NCBI RefSeq assembly: GCF_000821185.2
Contig: NZ_CP050857.1
Span: 52,750 to 116,749, forward strand
Length of the DNA stretch: 64,000 nt
From: Serratia symbiotica
GTDB lineage: Bacteria; Pseudomonadota; Gammaproteobacteria; Enterobacterales; Enterobacteriaceae
Direction: 5' to 3'
This document shows positions 1-8,715 of the stretch, piece after piece. Numbering within the stretch: position 1 is the first letter of the stretch; every line of letters starts with the position of its first letter. The notes under the pieces are model-generated. The model saw only the letters and a program-made list of their open reading frames with translations. It was not told the origin of the DNA and made no database searches. The position numbers were made by a program, and so were the translations under genes.

Positions 1-695
<695 letters not shown>

Positions 696-776
696 TGAAG
701 CACCTGTAATGTCCTGAGGTGAGCATATCACCTCTGTTCAGGTGGCCAAATTCAGTGTGCCACTACAGTTTTAACG

Positions 777-1067
777 ATGGCGGCAAGAAGATTTTTTACA
801 CAGATGGAAGTCGATGATGTCAAAGAAAATCTCGAAAAACTTCCAGATTTATCCTCACAAAGGATGACAAGAAGGGATGTTCTTGAACATCTCAAGGAAA
901 CTATAGTGATGCTGTCGAGGGAAAAAGGCTACAGCACAGAAGATATAAAATCAGCCATGGATGCCATGAACTTTAACTTCAGTGAAAAATCCATTGCAGA
1001 TATTATCAGGAAAGAGGCTGGCGATAAAAAACGCCGGACTAAGAAAGATAAGGAGGGCATTGTCTGA
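777..1067 (+). CDS. small basic plasmid protein, possibly truncated at its N-terminus
   Basis: The 96-residue product ends in a lysine/arginine-rich tail (GDKKRRTKKDKEG). The core pattern, a GYSTEDIKSAM helix followed by FSEKSIADIIRKE, looks like a short helix-turn-helix and resembles in layout the small DNA-binding accessory proteins of mobilisation operons such as IncP TraK. That is a resemblance in shape, not an identification. It starts 9 bp after an IS911 end, has no convincing ribosome-binding site, and the frame is open back into the IS, so the true start was probably lost. Function not recognised. Confidence 0.55.
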   Translation: MAARRFFTQMEVDDVKENLEKLPDLSSQRMTRRDVLEHLKETIVMLSREKGYSTEDIKSAMDAMNFNFSEKSIADIIRKEAGDKKRRTKKDKEGIV

Positions 1068-1194
1068 AAAAGGAAATACATCATTAGGGAGACAGGTGAT
1101 TGAACAGTGGCTTTAAAGTCCCTACCCCACTCTAGAGTAAATCTTTCGCTATTGGCGATATAGTATGAACCTGGGATAAAGAATCTGGATTTTG

Positions 1195-1704
1195 TTAAAC
1201 CCACAACCACAGTGAAGTAATTTGATGCTGAATAGCCAGCTTTGCCACATCTCGATCAACGGGTGAAACATCATCAATCTTCGCTATCGTTTCACCATAA
1301 TCCCACCTATCTGAATCAGATAAATACTCTCCTCGACCTCGATAATCGACCATTTCTTCCTCCAGTTTATCCCATAATGCCTTGAGTGAAGGGGCGAAAC
1401 ATATCCGCGTAGAAGAAAATTCCATATCCCCTACATACTCCAAAATTCTCACATTAAAGCAGGTCATTTTAGACATTACTGTATCCCAGGCTCTCCTTAT
1501 CTGAGTACCACCAATGAGACCAAATGAGCGTACATGTGAGCCATCTTCATAACAGGGAAATTTGTCTTCTGCCAGACTAACAGTGCACCTGTGATACAAA
1601 GTGAAAACCCGCTCACTCCGAGAGGTGGTCATCAGGAAATAGCGATCGGTTGCCTTGATGATGTCAAAGGTAATGCCCGTTTTTGAGGTCAGTTGTAGGG
1701 TCAT
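1195..1704 (-). CDS. hypothetical plasmid protein (169 aa), intact copy
   Basis: Starts MTLQLTSKTGITFDIIKATD and has no recognised domain, signal peptide or membrane segment. It is supported as a real gene by a second, truncated copy of its first 50 or so codons at 40516-40670 in an inverted duplicate, with no nucleotide differences seen in the shared part. It follows the 104-residue gene at 1793-2107 on the same strand with an 88-bp gap. The mid-part (TQIRRAWDTVMSKM, then LKALWDKLEEEM) is predicted helical. Function unknown. Confidence 0.6.
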   Translation of the reverse strand: MTLQLTSKTGITFDIIKATDRYFLMTTSRSERVFTLYHRCTVSLAEDKFPCYEDGSHVRSFGLIGGTQIRRAWDTVMSKMTCFNVRILEYVGDMEFSSTRICFAPSLKALWDKLEEEMVDYRGRGEYLSDSDRWDYGETIAKIDDVSPVDRDVAKLAIQHQITSLWLWV

Positions 1705-2407
1705 TTTTGATTTACGCCCAGAGAAGTGTTTTTCCTGTGAAATGAGATAAAAAAACAGGGGAATGAAGCACGAATCATCACCTTTGAGGGCGTTAAGGAA
1801 GCCACTCGGCGATACACCAATCTATCCACACGGCCTCATCACTGGCGGCAACAGGCCAGCCATCAACGAGCCAGACCGCCAGTGAATCAAAATCACCCAG
1901 TTGGATGGACAGATACTCTGCATCTGCGGGTAATGCCGGCGACTCCAGGGTGCCGATAGCTCGCCCACCACAGGCGTGGCATACATGACAAAAAAGGTCA
2001 TACACCTGGTCATCAGACAACCCGCCGTTTTTGAGTGCTGTTTTTTTCCCATATCTTTCAGAGCGTTCCTGAGCGGCGGTGTTGACGTTGACGTTTTGTG
2101 TGTTCATGCTGGCACTCCTCTTAGTGGTTGATTTATCTCTCGTCGGAACCTTTCGCGGCGAAAAAGCTGACGTAGCGACGGCGAACGGGGGAACGCAAGG
2201 GCGCCGCTTGCGGCGTGCATTTCACCCTTGCGGGCACGCGGGCGACGGTGCTACAAAAGCGGCCGCGTAAGGGGCTGACGAGAGATAACCACCGGTGAAA
2301 TGAGCATGAACACACCCGACACGGCGGCACGCCGGGGCGTCCTTGACGTTCGCCGGTTAGCCGGCGAACTGTGAAAAGCGGCGGCGGCACAGCCGCCTGC
2401 AAGCGTG
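1550..2407. repeat. inverted duplication, full-length copy (partner 39999-40670)
   Basis: The reverse complement of this segment reappears at 39999-40670. The partner is 186 bp shorter because of one clean internal deletion between two AGCGGC direct repeats, which here lie at 2072 and 2258. It carries the 104-residue gene, the start of the 169-residue gene and a GC-rich hairpin region. The two copies lie in opposite orientation and could recombine to invert about 38 kb. Confidence 0.92.
1793..2107 (-). CDS. hypothetical small acidic plasmid protein (104 aa)
   Basis: Begins MNTQNVNVNTAAQERSERYG and ends WCIAEWLP. It is acidic, rich in Trp and Cys (a CHVCHACGG cluster around residues 41-49 that could bind metal), and has no membrane segment. 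It is adjacent to the Gly/Cys-poor 169-residue gene downstream. In the duplicate at 40144-40427 the first 14 or so codons and the upstream region have been deleted, so this is the only intact copy. I do not recognise the family. Confidence 0.6.
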   Translation of the reverse strand: MNTQNVNVNTAAQERSERYGKKTALKNGGLSDDQVYDLFCHVCHACGGRAIGTLESPALPADAEYLSIQLGDFDSLAVWLVDGWPVAASDEAVWIDWCIAEWLP

Positions 2408-2772
2408 CCTTTCGCGTCAGCGATGGACGCCCGCAGGGTGGCGACGGCTCGCCGGCGCCATGCGCAGCACGACAGCGCGCCCGGACGCACACCACCGCAT
2501 AGTCTCGCCAAGCAAATCATTCAGAAGCAGCACATCCATGCCCAACTGTCGCCGTGACACCGTCAACAGGCGTCGCACCTCCTGTCGAAAGAAGAGGCAT
2601 ACCTGGCATAGGAAGCAGGGTACCCCCCAGGGGCAGACGCCCGGCGTGTACCCTGCCAGACGATGCATAACAGCAGATAACAGGGTGGAAGGAAGAAGAT
2701 GAGAAAGAGGATGAGGGGTTAAACGGAGAACGTCGGGCAGAAGAGACTAAATCCGGTCCTTCAGCAGGAGAA
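2108..2772. other. gene-poor GC-rich stretch with short hairpins
   Basis: No gene is supported here. Open frames on both strands overlap each other heavily, as expected in GC-rich sequence, and none shows a convincing start. The stretch contains short GGC/GCC hairpins (for example around 2378-2400), of the same style as those between backbone genes at 37.9-40.0 kb. Part (2258-2407) is duplicated at 39999-40148. Confidence 0.5.
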
Positions 2773-2795
2773 CTGCCGCGCCGCAGGCGCGGCAG
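2773..2795 (-). terminator. GC-rich hairpin after the toxin-antitoxin pair
   Basis: Perfect 10-bp stem CTGCCGCGCC / GGCGCGGCAG with a 3-nt loop, 20 bp past the antitoxin stop codon on the minus strand. There is no clear run of T after it, so termination may be weak. Confidence 0.55.
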
Positions 2796-2814
2796 TCCGT
2801 CCCTGAAACGCGGC

Positions 2815-3105
2815 TCAGGCGGCCACGGCCTCGCTGATTTCAATGGTGCCAATCTGCATACCGGCATGCGCCAGCATGTTAATCAGCTTATCCACGCTGA
2901 ACAGCTGAATTTTTCCGCTGGCAAGCTCGGACACGCGCGGCTGGCTGACGCCCAGCAGGGCGGCAGCCTGGCGGGTATCCAGCCCGCGCTTTCCAATCAG
3001 CCCGTTCAGCGCCATCACCAGCTGAGAACGGACCTTCATGTTTTCTGCCTCTTCAGGCGTGGAGCTGATGGCATCCCACACGCTGTCAAATTTCTGGATT
3101 TTCAT
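2815..3105 (-). CDS. HigA-like antitoxin, Xre-family DNA-binding protein
   Basis: 96 residues with a helix-turn-helix of the Xre type at about residues 38-70 (TRQAAALLGVSQPRVSELAS). It is the second gene of a toxin-first pair: its ATG overlaps the toxin stop by 4 bp, which points to translational coupling. Known members of the family neutralise the RelE-fold toxin by binding it and repress their own promoter. Toxin-before-antitoxin order is characteristic of the higBA group. Plasmid location suggests a stability role. Confidence 0.88.
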   Translation of the reverse strand: MKIQKFDSVWDAISSTPEEAENMKVRSQLVMALNGLIGKRGLDTRQAAALLGVSQPRVSELASGKIQLFSVDKLINMLAHAGMQIGTIEISEAVAA

Positions 3106-3434
3106 GCTTTACGCTCCTGAACAAGTTCTCTAAATCGTTTACAGGCCAGCTGGACGTCAGGCTGGCTGGTTGCCTGCGTTTTTTTCTGGAAGCAGTGCAG
3201 GACGTACACTGATTCTTCGAATTTCGCGACGTACATGGCGCGGTAGATGCCATCCGGACCCTTCACGCGGATTTCCCGCACCCCCTGCCCCACGGTACTG
3301 AACGGCTTCCAGTCGTCCGGATCAAGCCCCTGCTGGACCCTGTCCAGCTGGTGACCGATTTCGCTTTGCATCTCGCCCGGAAATTTTTTCAAATCCTCCA
3401 GGCTGCTGTCGATAAAACTGAGTGGCTTACGCAT
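3102..3434 (-). CDS. HigB-like RelE-superfamily toxin (phage Gp49-like group)
   Basis: 110 residues. The core GVREIRVKGPDGIYRAMYVAK followed by VYVLHCFQKKTQ is the conserved centre of the Gp49/HigB-like RelE-fold toxins, which act as ribosome-dependent or free mRNA endonucleases. It overlaps the downstream antitoxin gene by 4 bp. A TTACGTAA palindrome just upstream (3453-3460) is a likely autoregulatory site. The length and the two-gene layout are normal for the family. The N-terminus (SSLEDLKKFPGEMQSEIG) is also typical. Confidence 0.88.
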   Translation of the reverse strand: MRKPLSFIDSSLEDLKKFPGEMQSEIGHQLDRVQQGLDPDDWKPFSTVGQGVREIRVKGPDGIYRAMYVAKFEESVYVLHCFQKKTQATSQPDVQLACKRFRELVQERKA

Positions 3435-3444
3435 CCGCTGCCTT

Positions 3445-3477
3445 AATCACATTTACGTAATTGCGTATATTTTTATT
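3445..3477 (-). promoter_or_regulatory. likely promoter/operator of the toxin-antitoxin operon
   Basis: AT-rich stretch immediately upstream of the toxin ATG, containing the 8-bp palindrome TTACGTAA (3453-3460) and a TATACG-like -10 element. The assignment rests on position and symmetry only. Confidence 0.45.
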
Positions 3478-3821
3478 TTACAGCACTGGCGGTAATCCGC
3501 CAGGACTATTTTTAGCCGGTACATAATCTGACGGGCAGCGCTCGCACCGCGTGCGGATAAGCACGTCCAGTGCGCGGAGATAATCGGCGGCGGCGGGGCC
3601 GTGCCGGTCTCTCGGCGAGTACTCGGGCATCACGCGGCGCAGGTGTTCTGAGCGGATTTTTTTGTGCCGCAGAAGTGGCGCAGAAAGGCGTTTGCCCAGG
3701 GGTGTTCACCGCAAAATGCCCTGCCCTGCTGGCGTTTTTCGACCTCTGCCGTGGCGGCAGCAATGGCCTGACGGTACGGGCAGGCCGGAACGAGTGAAAG
3801 ATGGCGCGGAATGTGGCTCAT
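3478..3821 (-). pseudogene. plasmid hypothetical protein split by a frameshift in an A7 run
   Basis: Translation from ATG 3821 reads MSHIPRHLSLVPACPYRQAI and continues through FCGEHPWANAFLRHFC before stopping. Shifting frame at the run of seven A (3659-3665 on the minus strand) continues the protein as KKIRSEHLRRVMPEYSPRDR, then YLRALDVLIRTRCERCPSDY, to a stop at 3478. Both halves have the same composition and the join is seamless, so this is one gene of about 114 codons carrying a frameshift, or a sequencing error in the homopolymer. Function not recognised; it has several Cys residues near both ends. Confidence 0.6.
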
Positions 3822-3937
3822 GGTGGCTCCTTTATGAGAAGAAGCTGCCCCGCAGCCTGGTGTTATCAGGCGACGTCATGATCCCCGCCGAAAAATCGTC
3901 ATAACCCGCCGTTTCCGCCTTATAAAGGACTTCAAAC

Positions 3938-4018
3938 ATGTCCATCCGCGCCATTGCCCGTCATTTACGTTGCTCTCGCCAGACCGTTCGGCGGTTTATC
4001 AGCTACCGTGTTGAGTAA
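3938..4018 (+). pseudogene. helix-turn-helix fragment resembling the N-terminus of an IS21-type transposase
   Basis: A 26-codon frame, MSIRAIARHLRCSRQTVRRF, preceded by a plausible AAGGA site. The pattern S-I-R-A-I-A-R-x-L-x-C-S-R-x-T-V-R-R is typical of the HTH at the start of IS21-family IstA proteins. It stops early, so it is probably a relic. An istB relic lies at 5891-6040. From 4019 to 4161 I see nothing. Confidence 0.4.
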
Positions 4019-4161
4019 AGAAAATATCGCTTTAGATTTCGGCGTACAGCCCCCTAAATGCTGTCAGCAGGCTGCCAGCAACAAAGTCCCCAGCACACCA
4101 CGACTACGTCGCCCTAACGGGTTTAAAAGGGCATGCTTCCGTATGAATTTAAATTTCACTC

Positions 4162-4256
4162 TCACTATCATAGTGAAATCATTTTAATATTAAAGTAAAA
4201 TCATATAGATATTATTATGATGTCAATATAATCCCGCCACCCACTTGACACAAGTG
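4162..4256. promoter_or_regulatory. two palindromes upstream of the first parA
   Basis: TCACTATCATAGTGA (4162-4176) is a perfect 7-bp dyad about a central base, and CACTTGACACAAGTG (4242-4256) is a perfect 6-bp dyad with a 3-bp centre. They lie 133 and 53 bp upstream of the parA ATG in an AT-rich stretch. They are candidate operators or centromere sites for the small ribbon-helix-helix partner encoded at 5010. Confidence 0.5.
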
Positions 4257-4308
4257 AGTTTTAGTTACTACTATTTTGAAGTTTTATTAATATTAAAAAG
4301 AGATTAAA

Positions 4309-4962
4309 ATGATACTAACAATTGCAAATACGAAAGGGGGAGTAGGAAAATCTACTCTCGCGGTTAACATCGCAGTAGCAAGGGCTAGACAAGGCAGGAA
4401 GGTATGGTTAGTTGATGGTGATAAACAGGGCTCGTCACAAACAGCTATTTTGGTTCGTTCAGAAGACGGTGTTGAACCAGGCATCGCTTGTTCGCATTAC
4501 CCTGAAGGCCCGGTGTTAAGGAGTCAAGTTCTACAACAGAAAGATAACTTTGACGATATCATCATTGAATGTGGAGGCCGAGATTCCACTGCTATGAGGG
4601 CTGCTCTGACAATCACAGACGTCCTTTTAGTTCCTTCAGCACCGGGAAGTTTCGAAGCTTGGGCAATGGATGCCAACGCCGATCTAATCAAAGAAGCGAG
4701 GAGCATTAGAGATGGGTTGGTCTGTTATTCGCTTTTGAACAAAGCGGATACTCAAGCTAGATCCTCCGACAACAGAGATATGCTTGAAATGATGGAAGAG
4801 TACAAAGAGGATATCCCAATCCTCGACAAAATCATCTATCAAAGAAAAGTCTACGCCAATGCTGCAGGCAGTGGAAGAACCGTAAGTGAACTGAAACTAC
4901 GTTCGCATGAAAAGATAGCAGTGCAAGAGTTAGACGCTCTCATATCAATACTGTTTAAATAG
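4309..4962 (+). CDS. ParA-family partition ATPase (first partition module)
   Basis: 217 residues with the deviant Walker A motif KGGVGKST at residues 9-16, the ParA A' region LVDGDKQGSS and a Walker B-like stretch DDIIIECGGRD. The short length with no N-terminal HTH fits the small type Ib ParA proteins. It is followed 47 bp later by a ribbon-helix-helix protein, the usual partner of this type, which binds the centromere. Together they segregate plasmid copies to daughter cells. Start ATG 4309 follows AAAAGAGATTAAA, a weak purine-rich site. The gene and its upstream DNA are AT-rich compared with the neighbours, suggesting a separate origin. Confidence 0.9.
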   Translation: MILTIANTKGGVGKSTLAVNIAVARARQGRKVWLVDGDKQGSSQTAILVRSEDGVEPGIACSHYPEGPVLRSQVLQQKDNFDDIIIECGGRDSTAMRAALTITDVLLVPSAPGSFEAWAMDANADLIKEARSIRDGLVCYSLLNKADTQARSSDNRDMLEMMEEYKEDIPILDKIIYQRKVYANAAGSGRTVSELKLRSHEKIAVQELDALISILFK

Positions 4963-5009
4963 TTAAACGCAATCAAAATAATATTAAATTAATGTATAGG
5001 TGATATGAA

Positions 5010-5294
5010 ATGGCGATCCAAAAGAAACCCAAAATGCAGCTACCTGATTCAAAGAATGAGGCAGTAGAGAAGTTCATAAATTCCGCCCCCGATGCAAAAA
5101 TTCCCGCCACGAAGGGAGTCGTAAAAGGTAAAAAACAGCAGATCACGATCACGATGGACCCCGAGCTGATTCAGCGTATAGATGAAGCTGCTGCGGAGAA
5201 CGGGCAATCGCGCGCTGCCTTCATCAATATGTCATGTATCAACATATTGGACTATGGTTTGCAAATTGCTGGTAAGAAAAAGATAAGCGAATAG
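5010..5294 (+). CDS. ribbon-helix-helix protein, likely partition partner of ParA
   Basis: 94 residues. The N-terminal 45 residues are basic and flexible (KKPKMQLPDSKNEAVEKF), followed by KKQQITITMDPELIQRIDEA, a canonical ribbon-helix-helix strand and first helix, then ENGQSRAAFINMS as the second helix. This is the architecture of ParB/ParG-type centromere-binding proteins of type Ib systems. It lies 47 bp after parA on the same strand, so the two form one operon. It probably also represses the operon through the upstream palindromes. A CopG-type regulator of another function cannot be excluded. Confidence 0.8.
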   Translation: MAIQKKPKMQLPDSKNEAVEKFINSAPDAKIPATKGVVKGKKQQITITMDPELIQRIDEAAAENGQSRAAFINMSCINILDYGLQIAGKKKISE

Positions 5295-5326
5295 GCAATA
5301 TCATAACACAATGACTTTAGTCTTTA

Positions 5327-5360
5327 TTTGATGTTGTTTTAATATCAAAACAACATCAAA
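5327..5360. terminator. perfect 14-bp inverted repeat after the first par module
   Basis: TTTGATGTTGTTTT and its exact complement are separated by AATATC. It lies 32 bp after the stop of the ribbon-helix-helix gene. It is AT-rich, and the following TGTATATTGTTTTAAT is only partly T-rich, so a partition or replication site is an alternative to a transcription terminator. Confidence 0.55.
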
Positions 5361-5422
5361 TGTATATTGTTTTAATCTAACTGTTAACTTAGCTGCTAGC
5401 TTTTAAGATTTTTTTTTAATCA

Positions 5423-5566
5423 ATGCAACTGCCTCTGTCATTTTCAGAAGATGACTGCACGGAATGTCAGCAGTCAATAACGCTACGGATAACAGAGCGT
5501 CATCGTGTTCTTGCCGCATTCCAGAAGGCATGGCAAACCAACCGCAATCCTAGCCACCAAGCATAG
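5423..5566 (+). CDS. possible small protein (47 aa), unrecognised
   Basis: Reads MQLPLSFSEDDCTECQQSIT and ends RNPSHQA. It has a central charged helix (RITERHRVLAAFQKAWQTNR). It is too short to judge by coding statistics, has no clear ribosome-binding site, and lies in the gap between the par terminator and the first 300-bp miniature element. Listed because the composition looks protein-like. Confidence 0.3.
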   Translation: MQLPLSFSEDDCTECQQSITLRITERHRVLAAFQKAWQTNRNPSHQA

Positions 5567-5590
5567 ATAGCCTCAATAGACTGGCAATCA

Positions 5591-6068
<478 letters not shown>

Positions 6069-6093
6069 TCATCCCGGCAGTCAACCTCCAGCT

Positions 6094-6195
6094 TAGGTAG
6101 GTATCAAATATTATGATATTTGATACCTACCTAAAACAGTATAAAAGAAGGTTTCAAAAATCGCTTTTCGAGCATTATGATACCATGGAGTATCA
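6094..6195. promoter_or_regulatory. res-like recombination site upstream of the resolvase
   Basis: Contains a perfect 17-bp inverted repeat with a 6-bp centre at 6094-6133 (arm TAGGTAGGTATCAAATA), followed by GATACCATGGAGTATC near 6178-6193. GATAC half-sites spaced this way are what one expects of a serine-resolvase site that also overlaps the resolvase promoter. Confidence 0.6.
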
Positions 6196-6217
6196 AAAAC
6201 GATAAGTGAGACTAAAA

Positions 6218-6799
6218 ATGGCATTACTGGGGTACGCGCGGGTATCGACCAGCCATCAAAGGCTGACGCATCAAATTTCGGAGCTGAAAATTGCAGGGGT
6301 GCGGGAAGATCGTATTTTTACAGACATGATGACTGGTGCAACTGATGAGCGTGAAGGGTTGCAGCGACTGCTGGCCCGGGCAGAGAAAGACGACGTAATC
6401 ATCTGCACAAAAATGGATCGCCTGGGGCGTAACACTGCTGACATGATCCGTGTTGTTGATGGCTGTTACAAAAAGGGTATTGCAATCCGATTCCTGGAGA
6501 ATGGTCTCAGTACTGAAGGGACTATGGGAAAAATGGTTATCCAGATCCTTGCCGCCGTGGCTGAAGCAGAGCGTGAGCGTATCCTGGAGCGGACGAATGA
6601 CGGCAGAATAGCTGCACTTGCTGCAGGTGTAAAATTTGGCAGAAAGATTCACCCCCGAACGCCAGTAGCGCTGACGCTTATCCTGCAAGGCGAAACACTG
6701 AGCAGTGTGACAGACAAAACAGGGATCTCCCGGGCGACGTACTTTCGGTTGAAAAGAAAAATAAAAAACGATGCTAAAAATGAGCATATTTCTCAATAA
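6218..6799 (+). CDS. tnpR: Tn3-type serine resolvase
   Basis: 193 residues from ATG 6218; a GTG four codons upstream is less likely. The N-terminal catalytic domain has GYARVSTSHQ with the nucleophilic Ser (about residue 9), then TDMMTGATDEREGLQRLL and KMDRLGRNTADMI, then AEAERERILERTNDGR on helix E. The C-terminal region (SSVTDKTGISRATYFRLKR) is the DNA-binding helix-turn-helix. It resolves cointegrates at the upstream palindromic site. Just downstream only the last part of a Tn3 transposase gene survives, so this is the remnant of a larger transposon. The same tnpR 3' end and deletion junction recur near 41158-41183. Confidence 0.9.
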   Translation: MALLGYARVSTSHQRLTHQISELKIAGVREDRIFTDMMTGATDEREGLQRLLARAEKDDVIICTKMDRLGRNTADMIRVVDGCYKKGIAIRFLENGLSTEGTMGKMVIQILAAVAEAERERILERTNDGRIAALAAGVKFGRKIHPRTPVALTLILQGETLSSVTDKTGISRATYFRLKRKIKNDAKNEHISQ

Positions 6800-6821
6800 C
6801 ATTCAATATGATATCTAAATA

Positions 6822-6857
6822 AGGTGGGACTTTTGGAGGAAATGGGCGCGGAACCCC
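6822..6857 (+). pseudogene. Tn3-family tnpA 3' fragment
   Basis: Twelve codons RWDFWRKWARNP match the region near the C-terminus of Tn3-family transposases. The longer remnant at 40931-41134 continues this reading into MQAALDHLRNEGE. The rest of tnpA has been deleted between the resolvase stop and this point. Confidence 0.6.
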
Positions 6858-6878
6858 TTACTCCGTGAGCTGCCTTCA

Positions 6879-7082
6879 TTGCCATCCCAACATGCAATAC
6901 CGATGGGCTGGGCATCTGAACTTCCTGTTCTGGTTAAAATGAAAAATTTGACGAAAGAGCAGCAACCACATTCTGATGACCCTGACTTCTGGGATGTTTG
7001 GACAAGAAAGGATGCTGATGGGAAATCGGTTGAGAGAACTGTCGATTGGAAAACTGTTGTAAAGGAATGGCAACAAAATTGA
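6879..7082 (+). pseudogene. C-terminal fragment of an unrecognised gene
   Basis: The frame continues out of the tnpA remnant and ends FWDVWTRKDADGKSVERTVD, then WKTVVKEWQQN. The composition looks like a real protein C-terminus, but the start is supplied by transposon debris and no ribosome-binding site is present. It is probably the tail of a gene that was truncated when the transposon rearranged. Confidence 0.35.
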
Positions 7083-7341
7083 GCTGGAGCAGAAAATGAA
7101 ATCGGAAGGGCAGATCGGAATTTAAGGAACTTTATGCCATCAATCTACTTGGTATTGCGTTCCATTATTTGTAGATATAAAAACTAGATACTTAAAAGTT
7201 AATGAGGGGGTTAGGCCTTAACGTAGGTTTTCACCCCGTTGGCCCTCAAACCCCAATAAGCTTGAGAATGATCGCGATATTACTCCGCCACGATGAACGT
7301 GTGCTAGCATCCCTGGCAGTACGATTATCGAGGGTTTGAAA

Positions 7342-7854
7342 GTGCAAGGTAAAAGCTGGCGTGATGTGAATCTCAATGGGAAAACATACGACCTCAAACA
7401 TCTACACCCATTCAGCTTTATGGCGGATATTAAGGGCGCTACGGTGAATATCTCCGTGGCGTTCTCTAACCACTGTTTCACAGACAAGAAGGGTGAGGGG
7501 AAAACGTTGATGAGCGGCCGCTATTTTTGCGAGTCACGCTATCAGCGAAGCCTGGAACTGCGGAAAATCTTAGTTGATCACGTAGTCAACGGCCATATCG
7601 TGCCGCACTTCGACCGTAATAGTAACGAGGTGTATTACTACGCGGCGGTTTACGATTACATAGTGTTCTTCGACCTGCGACCGGATGCAAGCAACCCTGG
7701 CGGGCTGATTATGTTCGTCACGTCTGCTTATGAGCTGGATCAGTGGGGAAAAGAAACTGTGCCGAAAGGTTCGCGCGTTCGCTTCGACCACATCGGCCAG
7801 CTGCGCCTCAACGGTCAAACATTCCTGTTGGGCAAGAAGCAAAAGGGGCGCTGA
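7342..7854 (+). CDS. hypothetical protein related to the product of 36931-37467
   Basis: About 170 residues. I prefer GTG 7342 because GAGGG lies seven bases upstream; a TTG at 7336 is an alternative. It shares a clear pattern with the 178-residue protein at 36931: F-S-x-H-C-F, then R-x-FC-x-x-RY about 25 residues later, a Y-Y-Y or C-Y-Y motif in the middle, and FVTSAY or HVTSAY near the end. The two are therefore paralogues of one family. No signal peptide, membrane segment or known domain was recognised. Both upstream regions contain TGCTAGCAT and GATTATC. Confidence 0.65.
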   Translation: MQGKSWRDVNLNGKTYDLKHLHPFSFMADIKGATVNISVAFSNHCFTDKKGEGKTLMSGRYFCESRYQRSLELRKILVDHVVNGHIVPHFDRNSNEVYYYAAVYDYIVFFDLRPDASNPGGLIMFVTSAYELDQWGKETVPKGSRVRFDHIGQLRLNGQTFLLGKKQKGR

Positions 7855-8575
7855 TTGCTCAGCGCCCCTATGCGAAAGTAATATCGATTTTTACTCTCAA
7901 ACGTTTCCGGCCTACACCTTTGGTTATCCCGCTCTAGGCTGGGGGTAATTAATTTCTTAATCACCGGTATCAATACCCCGATTTCTCGGTTCCGGTCAGT
8001 ATCGACAACCCAATATTAGTTCAGTAATACCGGTATTGCAACCAGAATTGATACTTTGAAGTATCGGTGCATCACCGGTAAGCGAAGATCTTGTGGCAGC
8101 CCTGTCCGATAAGTGCCATTTTTCGATTAAAAGGACGTCATTTTCATGGCGTTTCATACGCCCACTATATCCTTATATATCAAATATTTAATTCACTGAC
8201 GTGCGTTTTCGTACGATTTGGCTACAGACCTCGACATGGCGTTGCCATCCCAGCATCGCTGCATTTTCTGAAACTATTTTTGATAAAAGCTGGTTGTTTC
8301 CCGCAACTGACTCAAGGAACGAGATAGTCACAGATCATGATGGTGTATTCCTTGTACCTAAAAGGTACGTTGCCGATTATGTAGCAAAATTTCAACCTCA
8401 GTGTTTGCGGATTACAGCCAGTTCAGGCAAAGAGTTTCATCTTAACTTCATGAATTTTAAAATTTCCAGCAGATAGTGAACTAACATATAAACCGTTGAG
8501 TAGGGCAACATTCATTTTGGTGAATTTTAACTATATCAACGGATATGTTACGCATAAGAATCGGTATTGACTATT
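7855..8575. other. gap with three dyads; weak open frame at 8201-8476
   Basis: Three small palindromes lie close together: GGTATCAATACC (7966-7977), AATACCGGTATT (8026-8037) and GATACTTTGAAGTATC (8050-8065). Their GATAC half-sites resemble those of the res-like site at 6094. A 91-codon frame (8201-8476) ends FHLNFMNFKISSR but has no good start and is not convincing. Nothing else seen. Confidence 0.45.
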
Positions 8576-8613
8576 GAGGGATTTCCTTATAGGCGGTTCC
8601 GGCGTAGAATCCC
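8576..8613 (-). repeat. solitary Tn3-family inverted repeat
   Basis: Read from 8613 leftwards it begins GGGATTCTACGCCGGAACCG, matching the right inverted repeat of the transposon at 9806-15546. The element it belonged to lay to its left; no complete partner end was found there. Confidence 0.7.
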
Positions 8614-8715
8614 TTCTAAAATAATTTTTAGGATTTAGTTTTAACTCTATGTATATAGAACTATTATCTTAGGTTTAATCAATCTGCATCACTAGTCACG
8701 GCACGGTCCTTGCTT

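Noticed and set aside
2133..2867. Several overlapping frames on both strands in GC-rich DNA
   Set aside because: They overlap each other in different frames, lack ribosome sites and match no motif; part of the region is duplicated at 40.0 kb with a deletion that would destroy most of them.
6224..6802. 192-codon frame on the minus strand
   Set aside because: Antisense to the serine resolvase gene.
8201..8476. 91-codon frame (ends FHLNFMNFKISSR)
   Set aside because: No ribosome site and weak composition in the first half; might be a gene remnant, but not supported.
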